Positions 1 to 26,535 of a DNA stretch of 64,000 bases are shown piece after piece (within the stretch, counting starts at the first letter, position 1; the number at the start of each line of letters is the position of its first letter). The position numbers and the translations under genes are program-made. This DNA is from Membranipora membranacea. Lineage: Eukaryota; Bryozoa; Gymnolaemata; Cheilostomatida; Membraniporidae. Where the stretch lies: positions 17,174,001 to 17,238,000 of the forward strand of contig OU612075.1 of assembly GCA_914767715.1 (NCBI GenBank), written 5' to 3'. The notes beneath the pieces were generated by a model. It saw only the letters and a list, made by a program, of their open reading frames with translations. It was not told where the DNA came from and did not search any database.

Positions 1-1258
1 TAAATACACCTGACTGCTTTGTTTTTATTTATTTATTTATGCATGGTCTTTATTTGTCATTGACTTTGATTGGCAATAATAAAGTATATATATATATATA
101 TAAAATATAGGCATCAAGGAAACAAAATACTTGGTGGATGATAAAACCTTTTGGTAATGTAGCCCCCATATGTATAGAAAATTGAATATTCAATGTGAAA
201 ATAGTTAAATGTGAACAAGCACTGATGTTATATTATCCATTTCCGGTGACTGAATTGAATTCATCAGTTAGGCCAGCACAGAAACTTTCTATAGCATAGG
301 TCTGAGAAAAGTATCATTCTCAAAAAGTCTAAGTTTTCCCGTTTAAAGTCAGCATATTGCTGATTGTTGCCTGAAGATATGTGCTTTGAACTGCTCTGAA
401 TCTGTCTCTGAAGCCCAAACAAGTTTTCAAAGCAATTTGTAAAAAAAAGCTTTTCATAGCCCCAACCATCCCACAATAACTTTGAGGCAGAGAGGGAGGT
501 CTTCTATCTCTCAATGCAGTAAATTCTTTACATTTGTCAGCATTGAATTGTCAGTATGAATCTGCTGACGATGCACTTTACTCTGATGCCATTCTTACTT
601 CAGTTTTGAATGTGTGTATGGTTAGTACTAGTCACCATGATTAATTTTTTTTATATTAATCTTAGACCATATATTAACAAACAAAAAGAAGCCCTCTTCC
701 TCTTGTCCTCACACATGAAAACTTTGTCCATGAAACTCATCACAACAGCTAACCTATGTCAGGCCATCATGACATCGCAGTGGGCAACAATGATGGATTA
801 TACTGCACAGCCCCCTTTCTTTCTTACAAAAATACAGGCCTGTATAATATAAATCTCTGGCTAAGAATGCAACAACAAGTTGATAGTGACTTTGTTGCTG
901 TCTGATCTGGTTTTGTCATCAAGATTGTGGTTACTTTGCCTCAAATAACTCAGGTGAAAAACCTGAAATTTTATTGAGAAACCCATTGCTGTCAGCGCTT
1001 ACTTTACAACCAGAAGTGGGCGTGACCGTTAAATAACGCTGATTGGCTATGCGCATTTTATGCGCAAGTGGAAGGTCTCTATATCTATAGTCTCTGGAGT
1101 AACTCCTTGATTAAATAATTAAAAAACCAAAAACAACAACATAATTATGCATACTACATACACACACCTAACATATCTTTATTTTGATATTATTAGACGA
1201 TACATATGTTAATAAAAATGGATAGTCTTTTCTTTGCCAGTCATGCAAGCCTGTGTTT

Positions 1259-1343
1259 TTTCCATGTCCAGTATAAGTATCATCTACCAAAGAAGGGCCA
1301 CCAGGTGGGTTTTAGTGGTTGATACTGGTCCTGGACATAGGCA
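1259..1343. repeat. Imperfect foldback repeat
   Basis: The left arm (about 1,262-1,291, containing CATGTCCAGTATAAGTATCA) is the imperfect reverse complement of the right arm (about 1,316-1,340, TTGATACTGGTCCTGGACAT). The spacer is about 25 bp. It looks like a degenerate MITE-type hairpin. I could not define a target-site duplication. Confidence 0.5.
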
Positions 1344-3266
1344 AAATATTAAAGGTTGAATTTGCAGGTCCCAGTGGGTATAGTGGCCCATGTTACTAGT
1401 GCTGACCATTGAACTGTAGTTATGATGATTCGGCCTGAGCCATGTTAGTGGGTGGCTGTTTTCTCTCTCTCCGTCTTCTTCCCATATTTTGACTGCCAGA
1501 GTGCCAACTTATTTTTGGACTCCGCGCCTGGTATAGCATCTCTGATGCTACTGCGCACATAGAGCCTCATCGCCTCACACATTTTTAACTGTCAATTTTT
1601 TGTTAACTAATGATGATAAAAACGCCAAACCAAAATGTGTTGGCGCTGATTTAAGTTATGTCTCTTAATTCAACAACCAATCGGGTTACCACACCAAATT
1701 GTTGATTAGGGTGAGATGAAAGCAAGCATGGTGAGGTATACCAATAAATAATAAGCAGCCCTTCTATATATTTCGCTGTTCTAGTAATATAACACTAATG
1801 AAATCATACCAATGAAAAGGAGTTCATTGCTCATAACAAATTACTCTGAATTATGACTTTATAATTCAAAATGAGTAAAATCAGTGAGGAATTTAACTAT
1901 TCTGGTATTGTCGTTGTTCAATATTGGAGGGATAGGAGAACAGTTTATACCTAATTAACTAGCTTCAAATATATTTAACTGATTAAAATAATTGCAGTTG
2001 TGCAATGTTCATGACCCCCAGTAATGCTGTTCTCCAATCAGGAACTTCCTAAATTAATTATGAAATTGATTGAAGTACTTGGGTTGAAACAGATTTCAGT
2101 TTCATTCCTTTTTGTTAACTGTAGGTGGGTAACTTAATATGAAGAGCATCTTTCTCTTTAAAGTCGCAGCGTGTTAGTTTACTGTGATTGTACAAACATT
2201 CAACTAAATATTAGAACCTAATTTTCCTCTCCTCTGCCAGACTGTATCTATTCTGATAATATTGTGATCATTCTTATGTGGGCCATCTGTCTGAATGTTG
2301 AATCCAATTCGCAATTGTTGTTCCCTGCAGATAGTTGGAAACGAGTATGCCTTATTTTGTGAATCTGTCTGTTGTGATGACTTTCAGGACAATGTATCAA
2401 TTTCACTCTGACCAACATTGCTGATGGTATCTTTGTTGAAGTTATGTGACACCATATTCCATACACCGTCTCCTAACAAATTCAGCAGATTTTGTTCTTT
2501 TGACAGAATTCATAAGTAGATTGATTCATACTTTTTTATTTAGAAAAAAATTTACAAGGCCATGAGTAAGATTATCCAAGAAAAATAATCTATCATACTT
2601 TCTGGTGATCGCCTTCTCAATTCTTACTGTCAGGTCCTACCTCTATTCATTAGGTAACCTGAGCTCAGCGGACATAGCACTAGTCTGAGAACAGGGCAAA
2701 CATAATGATTAAAAGCCAATCTACAGGTAAAATTATTATGTTATAATATTGGCATGTCTTGTTTGGCACGCTTTCTTTTGCTTCTTGTACAGTTACCGCG
2801 TTTTAACAAAAGTTAGACAGTTGCCTGTTCATTTTAATATGTCCACCCTAGCCTGTACCCTGATGATTGTCCCGTAGATGTAACTAAATAGGATAAAAAC
2901 TGGACACGATGTAGTTTGTAGTCTTGAAGAAATGATTAGCCACCAGACAATATGACGAGAGGTTGATTTACAAGTACTGTTGTGGTTTCTTATTAGTCCC
3001 ATGGTAAATGGTATGCTGCCAGTTTGTTCAGCATGCTGAGACTAAAGATTGATAGTTTTTGAATCACCTTAAGGGTTCAGGGGCACTTAGTCATTTCCGG
3101 CTGCTTGTGCAGACAAAAGTGACACTGTATAAATGAACTATCAATGCATATTGCTACCGGTTTAATAGACTCTCCACTCTTCTAACAAACACAATCAAAT
3201 AACAAAGGTCACTGCTCTGTTGTATCTAGATAGCTCCTTTTCTACTTGAAACCTGTTGGCAGTTAG

Positions 3267-3310
3267 AGGGGGAGCAACTCCAAATGCGGGCAAATCCTAT
3301 CAAACTCTAT
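3267..3310. repeat. Solo arm related to the foldback at 18,065
   Basis: The segment with GGGGGAGCAACTCCAAATGC followed by GGGCAAATCC and ATCAAACT resembles the right arm of the 120-bp foldback at 18,065-18,184 (GGGAGCAACT, then AATG, GGCAAA, GGATCAAACT). Only one arm is recognisable here, so this may be a truncated or decayed copy. Confidence 0.4.
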
Positions 3311-4261
3311 TCATTTTTTACCACGGTGTCTGTACAGAGCATAACAATAACCCACGGATGTGAAAAAGATACTGCTTGGGGAACTAGTATTTGTGTGCAT
3401 GATTGCATGGTGTTCAATCTGGTGTTGCCTAGCATACCTACAATGGCTTTGGCTATCAAGTTACAAAAAACTTATACTCTATAGTTACATCACAAGTAAC
3501 ACTAACTGTCATTTAAAACTCGGTTATACTGGGTCAATTTGAGTATATAATTGTACTGCTAAAGGATTATTTTAGGCTGACATCGGTCGCCAGGCAAGTC
3601 TAATATAATACTCGATATATAATCGTAGAGTACGCTGTTATAAAACTCGGTGACGTGTCCTCGCACTGGTATATAGTAATAACATTTCGGCATAGTGACT
3701 TCAAAGTTTGTTCTGATCTCATGATAGATATACCTTGTGGAAGTTAAATATAGCCAAACACTATATATAATATCTATAGTCTCAAATATAACCACTATGA
3801 CCACTATCTCAGCTCATGCCTGTAGCCCTCATTATTAGCACCACCAGATAATCACAACACAGAGAGGGCATGGTGCTTGGCCTGTCATTGATTTATGACA
3901 CCCCAGCCCCCAGTAATGAGTTCTATTGAATAAGAAACCTCAGCTCTGTCACCCAGTTAATTATTATGTGTGGATAAAGTTGATTAAATTACACCAGTGC
4001 ACTCCCACATTAATTACACCCAACCATGGTAAGGTTAGTCATATACATAGCTACGCTTATCTCATCTGTTAGTTTGTGTATTTGTGAGAGGTGTGCTGTT
4101 GATTGCATGACTTCCTCAGCTTCAGTTTGGCTTCTCTGATCAATATTGGCTGCCTCAGGGGTGACATTCTCTCGTAACAAAAACAGGTAAATTTATATAG
4201 CCATACAGTTTTATAGTAGGTATAACACTTGTTACATGAATATGCTACAATTTGGTATTTG

Positions 4262-4303
4262 GTCTTGTCCATAGACTCAATATATTAAGTCTATGGTCTT
4301 GTC
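4262..4303. mobile_element. 26-bp palindromic insertion with 8-bp target duplication, copy 1
   Basis: A 26-bp palindrome (4,270-4,295; starts CATAGACT, ends AGTCTATG, AT-rich centre) is flanked on both sides by the identical 8-mer GTCTTGTC (4,262-4,269 and 4,296-4,303). Two more copies lie at 12,540-12,580 and 50,666-50,709 with different 8-mers. The 8-bp duplication is the size made by hAT-family transposases. The element is far shorter than any usual MITE. Confidence 0.8.
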
Positions 4304-5251
4304 ATTGGCGTTTGCTAACTTGAGGGTAAAGTTTAGGGTACACATGTCAAGAAACTTTTTTACCCCAGAAACAGGGCTTGATTCTTCAAAGCTTTCACCA
4401 CCTGCTAATAACTGTTACATTCTCTTCTCACCCACCTGTCATATCAACAAACCAAAACTGGGGTAAATAACTACCTACATGTTGTTTCATCACATAACAG
4501 TGAAGTTTTCAGGTTCAGGCATTTTCAGGACAGGTTAGGATAACCATACTATTCATTTCATGTGATTCAGCCATGGATAGCTGAATGTGGGTTATGTTGT
4601 AGATTTTATGCATGTAGTTTTTAGTCAGAAGAGCCACTGAGTTTACTATTTAAAATTGATTTTGGAAAGATTTCAATATTTTAATTGTTTTCTGAATAAT
4701 AATCGGCTCTGAACATTGCATCAAGCCTTAGTTCATGTGTATTTCTCACCCAGCATGGTAGAAATGTAAATATTTAAAGCATAAGTTGATGACCCAAGGT
4801 AAGGGCACCAGCATGAAATGAGTAAGTTCAGAAAACATTTCTGTTTATCGTCACAGAGCAGGGGGGGGGATATATCCCTCTGGTGATTTACTGTAAGCTC
4901 TCAGTATTGGTTATCTGTCCATGATTCGCAAATATGATGTAATGATTCATGATAAGCACAGTGTACTGTATGTGAATGCAAATATATTGAATGCAGTGTT
5001 TACTAAATTTTCAATACGCCCAACTACAGCTCTGAACAGCCTAAGAATGAATCATTATATATTTATGTACTTTGTAGACAAATATAAAGGTGTTTCGTTT
5101 TTAGTAAAGATTGGCAGTGCAAGAATGCAATCTGATGATAATTGGCCAGCTGCTGTTGTTTTTTGAGGCATTTTATTGAGGTCATACAGTAAGTCTTTAC
5201 CTCTGCGTTGTAGGTGTGAGTATTATTCACAGACTTATAAGATCTCCCGTT

Positions 5252-8200
5252 ATGAGAGTTAACCTCACACATAGTACAGACTGCGCCATGCCTCGACCTG
5301 TAGTAATCAGCGGCCCCTCAGGCTCCGGTAAGAGTACATTAGTCAAACGTCTGATGGAGGAATACAAGGGAGCGTTCGGCTTCAGCGTGTCTCACACTAC
5401 AAGAAGTCCTAGAGCTGGTGAACAGAATGGTGTGGGTAAGATTTGTTTTGGGTTTTTTAACTTATCATGAATTGGAAAAGGGAAATCTGTGGATCAGCTC
5501 AATTTGGCTTCGATCTAACCTCATTCCTAAATACTCTTAGGTTGCTCCGAGTTTTTTATTCGCATCATTTTGTCCTTTCTGTAGATCTGTTTTCAAAGCT
5601 TATAATGATGTCTAACTCTGTTTTCTGTAGATTACCATTTTGTGACTCGTGAAGTCAGTTGTCACACCCCTTTCTTGAACATACTATATATTTGCGAGCA
5701 GCAACATCAGGATTTGTTTATTCACATGATATTATTATTGATGCGATGGCGGTCTGTCAAAGTACTATTATTTATTTATCTCTGGTTTTCTATTCCACAG
5801 ACTATCATTTTGTGACTCGTGATGTCATGGAAAAAGCCATCGAGAACAAGGAGTTTATAGAAACTGCAGAGTATTCCAAAAACTTCTATGGAACAAGGTA
5901 CTTACGATTTACATAAACAAATGTTTGTTATAAACTTGACTTGCTTGACTTACTTCTGCATTCTTTGAATCTCGATGACTAATATTTAATTTAAGTAAAT
6001 AGTGCAACGCCAGGGTGAGAATTATGAAACTTTGATAAATAATACGTTATAATCATTGTTCATGTCCATAAACATAATATACATACATGTATGTTTATAT
6101 TATGTTCATATCAGGTATGATTATGGTCAAGTCAGAGTGTTGAAATTGTGCTGATCTGAAAAACAAAAACGATGGTTTTTATTAATATCAAAGGACGACA
6201 TTTGTTTTCTTTGTAATGCCGTCAGAGAAACAAATAGGGATATGAAAATATTATTGGGAATAAGTTCACAGATGCGAGTTACAACATATATTTCCTTTCT
6301 ACTGTTATTATAAGGTTTATTCACCTTGTTGCCCTACCACACTTTACCTACTTCTTCAACCTCAGATCAATGATCAGAGGTGGTCAATGTTTTCCAATAA
6401 CAGGAACTTGGCATGGGGCAATGTCTTCTTAATTTCTCTAGATAACCTGAAGATGTTTCCGAGTAATCAACTCTCTAAGTTTTTCTTTAACATCCTCCAT
6501 CCGCAATTTTTTTTTATCTCTTTTACCGCTTTTTTTACACCATCAAGATTTACAGAGAAAATGATAAAGGGAAGTTAACAACTAATTTCTCACAAATCAA
6601 TACTGTTTCCTGTGTCCTGTGCACATACCGTGTGATTATATGAGACTTTCTAGCAACATTACCAACGTATCCAAAATCCGTCACTGAAATTTAAAGTGTC
6701 ATTTAAATGGAGTTGAATAATTCTTAATGTCTTCCTTCGACCTCAATTAAAATTTTATTTGAGAATAGATGACACACAATCTCTGCTTAATCTGGTTGAG
6801 AAATAAAATTTTAATCTCAAATATAGTTTAAGCATTTTCGATAAAAGAAGATGAAGCCTATTCCTTTCCTCCTAAGTTTCTCTTAGACAACACTTATTGT
6901 ATATTATTTACTTACCCTAGTAGTGTAAACATTTGCTGTCTCACTAGCTCAGATGAGAGTTTATTTAAAGTTATGAGATTTATCACTGTCAGCTAACCAT
7001 AAATTTCACTAATACAGGCCTGTGTGTCTTGTGTGTTATGGGGATCTTTTCCTCCTGCAAATACTCATCTAGGGTTTAGGTACATCACTCTACACAACTT
7101 CACACATTTTGCTAAATATAAACATTCTTGCTAAAATTTTAAGAAATATGGCTGATTTGTTTCACTCATCTTTTTTAGTATTGCTGCCGTGGAGAACGTA
7201 GCGCAGACAGGTAGAATATGTATACTAGATATCGACAGTGAAGGTGTTAAAAGTATTAAGAAGACTTCTCTCAACCCTCGATATATATTTATAGAACCTC
7301 CTAGTATAAAAATACTGGTATGTCACACAACTCATATCTAACTTATTGAGCCCTTTATTTTGAACGGTTGCTGACAACCACCTCCTCTCCCTATTCCTTC
7401 CCAACCACCCCTCTACCCTATTCATCCCCACCCTTTCCCCTATTCATCCTCTCCCTATTCGTTCCAACCCTCTACCCCATCCCTCCACCCTCCACCCTCT
7501 ACCACATCCCCCCACCCTCTACCCCATCCCTCCCACACTCTACCCCACCCCTACCCACCCTCAATCTATCTGATGAGTATTTCCATCACAGTTGACCCTG
7601 TAGGCTATAACACATTATCATGGCTGCCCTCAGATAATTCACTGTAGAGTTTAGAAATGTTGATTTGATTATTAATTACAATCGTCTTCTTGTATTTTTC
7701 TAGTAGCAACTCATATATAGCTCAGATCTCTTGTTTTAATTATTATTTTGAATATTAGATAAATAAAAGATAAAGGTACTGGTACCAGGGAAAACTACTG
7801 TTCTGATTGTAGCATGGTCCAACATAACTTAAAATTTTAAACAATGTCAGCTAATGTCTTCTAACTTCATGGAAGCCAGCATAGTTTTAACTTTGTTCTG
7901 TTTTTATACTGTGCCAGGCGGGAATCAGTGCAACACATAGTCTGGTAAAATGAGCTGCACTTAGTGTTAATGGAGCATGCAATGTCCTTCGGGTTTTCTT
8001 TAAAACACTAATGTTCCAAACCGGGTTGAGACTATTTCTAATTTTGACGTCAATCAGCCCACAAGTTAAAATTATCAAACTAGATTTTATATTCATTATA
8101 ACTACTCATACCATAGACTGTAGCTTGGTCACTCGCAAATTTTATTTACCCCGTTTCTTTTAGTTTACTTGTGTGACTCTTGGTTATCAGTATAACCTTA

Positions 8201-9328
8201 GTGTTCCGTGGGCCAAAGTGTATCTGCATATCAACACAGTTGCTTACTGATAGCTGGTAACTATTTGCTGTCTTTTTTACAGGAGGAGAGACTGAGGGGA
8301 AGAGGATCTGAAACAGAGGAGAGTCTCACACGACGACTAGACCTCGCTACTCGAGAAATCGATTATTGTAAGTCTCAATCATATTGATATGCTGTGCGGC
8401 TCGATATTTTTAATGATGTTTTTTGAGATGACCATGCAAGCCAAAATATTATTCATCTTAATTTTAAAGTTGTCAATTTGGTTTAAGTATATGGTACTAA
8501 AGTTGTTATGTTCATTGCCATGAGTTCGGAAAGGTTGTCTCCAGAGTGTGCAGCGTTATCGAGATATTAAACCATTTATTCATCAATGAATTTTCTTAGG
8601 CACCTAAGAAAAATGGTGGTCCACCCCTGCATTTCATTGCCATACAATTGGTGTTCAAGTGACAATGGTTCAAGCTGTATTCCCTGATAGTCTGCTTCAC
8701 CCTGAGCCCCCTGTGGTTTGAATTTATTACTCTATATTATAACAGATTATATCTCCTTATCTTTTCAGCAAAGACTGAAGGTTCATACGATCATAGAATA
8801 GTGAATGATGATGTGGACATAGCTTATGAGAAGTTTAGAGGTATTTTATGTGCTGTAAGTTTGTTACACTCTAAATTTTCCCCTATTTACTTTTACTGTC
8901 AACTTATCAAACTCATCAACATAAACAATATTGAACTTCTTTACCCCAAATTTTGCAGCTTAGTGACACCACTTAGTCACTGTAATTGAAATTTTTATAG
9001 GTTCTGATGAAGCCAATGCAAACAAACCGCCCCTGGCTAGCTTGACCATATCTGTTATGCTGGGGCAGTGTCCCATTGATGGAAAACGCTAACGCCGACA
9101 TGGGCTAAATTTAAGAATAAAAACCCTTGTAAGCAGTAACGCAGCAGATGAAAAAAGCCTGATTAGCTGTCTTGTGTCGTTTCCTGTCTTCACCAGATTA
9201 CAGCAGTAGTTATGAAAATCAGAGCCAGTTCATTGCCTTAATAACTTTTTTTTTTCTATGTAATTTCATTTATTTTGTTTCAGGACGCACAAGAAGTTGT
9301 AAAGAATCTTCATAAAGCAGACCATTGA
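5252..9328 (+). CDS. GUK1: Guanylate kinase, six coding exons
   Basis: Cytosolic guanylate kinase, which transfers phosphate from ATP to GMP to make GDP in purine nucleotide synthesis and salvage. Coding exons: 5,288-5,435 (or from the upstream in-frame ATG at 5,252), 5,801-5,897, 7,179-7,317, 8,283-8,367, 8,769-8,854 and 9,284-9,328 (stop TGA). All junctions are GT-AG and the phases join without a break. From ATG 5,288 the product is about 199 residues, the usual eukaryotic length. Visible features are the N-terminal P-loop GPSGSGKST, the GMP-binding part [11 protein letters not shown] and [20 protein letters not shown], the [10 protein letters not shown] segment, the LDID motif before the lid, and the lid region [15 protein letters not shown] with its catalytic arginines. 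The last exon joins in frame only if exon 5 uses the GTAAGT donor after 8,854. The nearer GT at 8,841 would give an early stop. The upstream ATG would add 12 residues, and the shorter start matches the family better. An AATAAA signal follows at 9,886. Confidence 0.96.
5631..5657 (+). pseudogene. Truncated duplicate of guanylate kinase exon 2
   Basis: After a good acceptor (TTTTCTGTAG, ending 5,630) the sequence reads DYHFVTREV in the phase exon 1 would supply. It matches the first 27 bases of the real exon 2 at 5,801 (DYHFVTRDV) with a few substitutions. The similarity stops after about nine codons and there is no matching donor. It is a partial exon duplication inside the intron, and using its acceptor would ruin the kinase frame. 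Confidence 0.75.
6069..6108. repeat. AT-rich palindrome in guanylate kinase intron 2
   Basis: AACATAATATA at the left end is mirrored by TATATTATGTT at the right, around a central ACATACATGTATGT. The whole is a near-perfect 38-40-bp cruciform-capable palindrome. No target duplication is evident, and it may be an expanded microsatellite rather than an inserted element. Confidence 0.5.
6746..6826. repeat. Inverted repeat in guanylate kinase intron 2
   Basis: ATTAAAATTTTATTTGAGA at the left and TTGAGAAATAAAATTTTAAT at the right form an inverted repeat of about 20 bp, separated by about 40 bp. It looks like a small foldback of unknown family. Confidence 0.4.
7376..7563. repeat. Polypyrimidine minisatellite in guanylate kinase intron 3
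   Basis: A stretch of almost pure C and T on the forward strand, built of variants of CCCTCTACCCCATCCCT and CCTATTCATCC. It starts about 60 bases after exon 3. It is strongly strand-biased and could form triplex or act as a long pyrimidine tract. The short open frame through it is composition-driven. Confidence 0.7.
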
Positions 9329-9885
9329 TAGTCAGTTTACTCATCCAATATATAAGGCTGTAGATTTCATAATGATTTATTGATGCTGCTGATTGTGTAG
9401 ACTGCTTCACATCTAATGTTGAAGTATTATACATGTCATATATCTAGCTTATGATTTTCAGTGAATGATTGTTTCGTGCAAGTGCAGAGTTGTCACCCTT
9501 TTTGCACAGCATGACAACTCCAACTTTGAATTATGAAGCTTCTGACGTTCTCCTTCCTACATACAAAAAGTTCTAGTTCTAGTGTGCTTATTTTTAGTAT
9601 GGAACTGTTTTAGTCAGTAATAATTCTATTTCATTCTATTTCATTCCATTTCCGCCATCGCCACAAATATTATACGGTCCAACATGACTTTTCTTTGCCG
9701 CTTGCTTTAGTACAACGAGTTGTTTAGTCTAATGTTTTTAGTCAATCTTTGTAAAATACTCTGTGTTTTCTGCTGCAATTATTTTGTACTATGAATTGAA
9801 TGGCCTCTCTATTGGTTCTGAGTATTTTAGATTGTTGGAGAATGTATTAATTGGTGTTTGATGTGTACTCTTATGGTATAACGGA

Positions 9886-9891
9886 AATAAA
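9886..9891 (+). promoter_or_regulatory. Poly(A) signal of guanylate kinase
   Basis: AATAAA lies 558 bases after the kinase stop codon and is the first canonical signal I see downstream, which gives a 3' UTR of about 0.58 kb. The sequence after it is T-rich. Confidence 0.55.
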
Positions 9892-10100
9892 ACAATCTTA
9901 TTCCCCTCACTTTTACAGAATAATTTTGGTTATTTGGTGACAAACTATATCGTCGTGAATGGTATAAATGGAATCTCTAAATCCATACTTCCAACCTTCC
10001 CACCTCATAGCACATAACCATGACATGAGCCAAAACTGAATTTTTTCCAGAGTTGCCTTTCAAAGAGCTCTCCAATGATATTTGAATAGTCTTATATTTA

Positions 10101-10230
10101 CAGTGCAGTTCACTTAATTCAAACCTCTGAATTAAGCAGAGCATTGAGATCTGGCTGGAGGGGCCAATTTTCCTTGTCTGAATTAACCGGAGTTCTGTAT
10201 TATAAAGTCTGAATTAACCAGCTTACACTG
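10101..10230. mobile_element. Mariner/pogo-like MITE, 130 bp
   Basis: The element begins CAGTG and ends CACTG, is flanked by TA on both sides, and contains the sub-terminal repeat TCTGAATTAA several times in inverted and direct orientation. TA target sites and CAGTG-type ends are known for Tc1/mariner/pogo relatives. It has no coding capacity. Confidence 0.55.
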
Positions 10231-10412
10231 TATAATGATACTTCAATAGTAACTAATATACTTGCATAACCAGTGCAGGGTGCCATACCTTCTTTGAGTG
10301 TAACAGTTTATACAAAAATAATTGCCACTCAGTGAGGTTATCTAACTTTTGAGCAAGACGATTCGGACTCTGCTGATAAGATTATATATCTCCTTGTAGG
10401 ACAGTTTCACTT

Positions 10413-10451
10413 AAGATGTAATCGTTCGATTAGCAAACGATTGCTCATCTT
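10413..10451. repeat. 39-bp hairpin in the intergenic region
   Basis: AAGATGTAATCGTT and AACGATTGCTCATCTT pair as arms around CGATTAGCA with one mismatch. It lies in the gap between guanylate kinase and the channel gene. It could be a tiny foldback element or a transcribed hairpin. No flanking duplication was found. Confidence 0.35.
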
Positions 10452-11042
10452 ATACAAAAGTTTACCAGGAAAACTAACGCTCATCCAATCCTGGCTCACC
10501 AGTGTTACCCAGTTTTTATCTCTACTTTTCATATCCCACTTATCGCTGGAACAATAGTGTTATCTGTTATACTGATACTCCTTATCTCTAGATTTATCCA
10601 CCAGTGTTTGTAGGACTAGGGCTGATAAATCTTATGAATCGGTAATCAATAACATTCAATCGCTTTCACTTGGAGCTTTCAAAAGCTCAATTATTTTTTG
10701 TAGGTAAATACAGGAATTTTATAATGATCTCAACATCATTATGTTGGCTGTTTAGAATTTTTTTAAAAATTTTATTGGCATCTATATCATTTTTTGAATT
10801 ATATCATTGTTGCTAGATCGGTTTCTGTCGTTAGGGGGATTTCTTATCAGATAGTTGGCGCATCCCTATCTACTAATGACCACTAATTTGTCTACCAGTC
10901 GGTGTGCGAGCTGTTTGTTTAGTGTCAGATTCAAAGGCTGTCAAGAAGGAAGTAAAACCTATTTGAAGGGTATTTAGGTAACAAAGCGATACTTGCCAAG
11001 TGGTCTGGAAAACTTGCTGCCGCGAATGGCTATTATCTAATC

Positions 11043-11049
11043 TATATAA
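11043..11049 (+). promoter_or_regulatory. Possible TATA box of the mucolipin gene
   Basis: TATATAA lies 95-101 bases upstream of the channel's ATG at 11,144, a spacing that would give a 5' UTR of about 70 bases with initiation near 11,075. This is a motif match only. The surrounding sequence is AT-rich, so chance occurrence is possible. Confidence 0.4.
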
Positions 11050-11143
11050 GCGCAGTCAAGGAAAGCCTCCAGAGTCAGAGACTGAATAAGCGTGGTAGTG
11101 AGTCTTGAGGTCAAGCCCAGGTTACGCACAACACCATACAAAA

Positions 11144-25752
<14,609 letters not shown>

Positions 25753-26411
25753 AACGTGATGATTCAGTAGAACTTGTCATCTTCCTTGACCAAGATGTCG
25801 GACCGTTGATATTCATTTATGAATCGGTGCTTTAGGTGGTTTAATAAGGCAATTTGTGACAAAGCTGCATGAGAGTATAACTATGTGTCAGGCAGCTTTT
25901 ATGTTATGCGGTGATTGACATCCAAAGAACAAACAACTAATATTCAAGCAAGCTGCTTTTGGACCAATCAAATGACTGTAATGCCTTCATATAACCAAGC
26001 ATAGCATAGCATAGCATAGCGTTGCAAGTTATCTTTTCTTGCCATCACCTCTTGAACACCAGCGAACAATGCACATTCACATCTACCAACTAACTATGTA
26101 ATGAAGACAAATATTGGCAAACTAATTGGAAACCGTTCAAAAGGCAAAACACTAGATTTAGTTTTACAAGATACTTTTTTCAACTCATTCTGTACCATTT
26201 TTTGTACTATTTTTTCTTTTTATCCTACTATATATAAATTTTGATGTTGAACTTATGCAAGAAAGTCGGATATTATATATAGACAGTGGATTTTTTTTCA
26301 TTATTCCATTTCATTTTACCAACTAAAAAGTGAATAGAGTCAAAATAATCAGTTTAAAATATGAGACAAAGAGGATATATAATTAAAAAAGATAAGATTT
26401 ATCCTTTGAGT

Positions 26412-26417
26412 AATAAA
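26412..26417 (+). promoter_or_regulatory. Possible poly(A) signal for mucolipin cassette B
   Basis: AATAAA lies 660 bases after the cassette B stop codon, almost the same distance as in cassette A. The satellite array starts about 120 bases later, so the gene's transcript probably ends just before it. Confidence 0.4.
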
Positions 26418-26535
26418 ATGTTATCCTGTGTATAATGCATATCTTGCTGGCTAAGATAGGAGTCATCATTGACCATTGGCAATGATGATATATAAGCTGA
26501 CGATGAATTTGGTTAACTTCTAAGCTATGAGAAAA

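Larger units (their letters stand above)
1..5200. other. Gene-poor AT-rich flank
   Basis: I see no convincing exon in this stretch. The open frames are short, rich in AT-driven codons and lack paired splice signals. It holds an imperfect foldback near 1.26-1.34 kb, one arm of a dispersed foldback family near 3.27 kb, a tiny palindromic insertion near 4.27 kb and a short G tract near 4.86 kb. Upstream untranslated exons of the guanylate kinase gene could lie here, since that gene's first coding exon is preceded by a plausible splice acceptor at about 5,210. Confidence 0.6.

Noticed and set aside
8769-8840. Shorter guanylate kinase exon 5 ending at the first GT
   Set aside because: It would put the last exon out of frame and stop early; the GTAAGT after 8,854 gives the full-length C-terminus.
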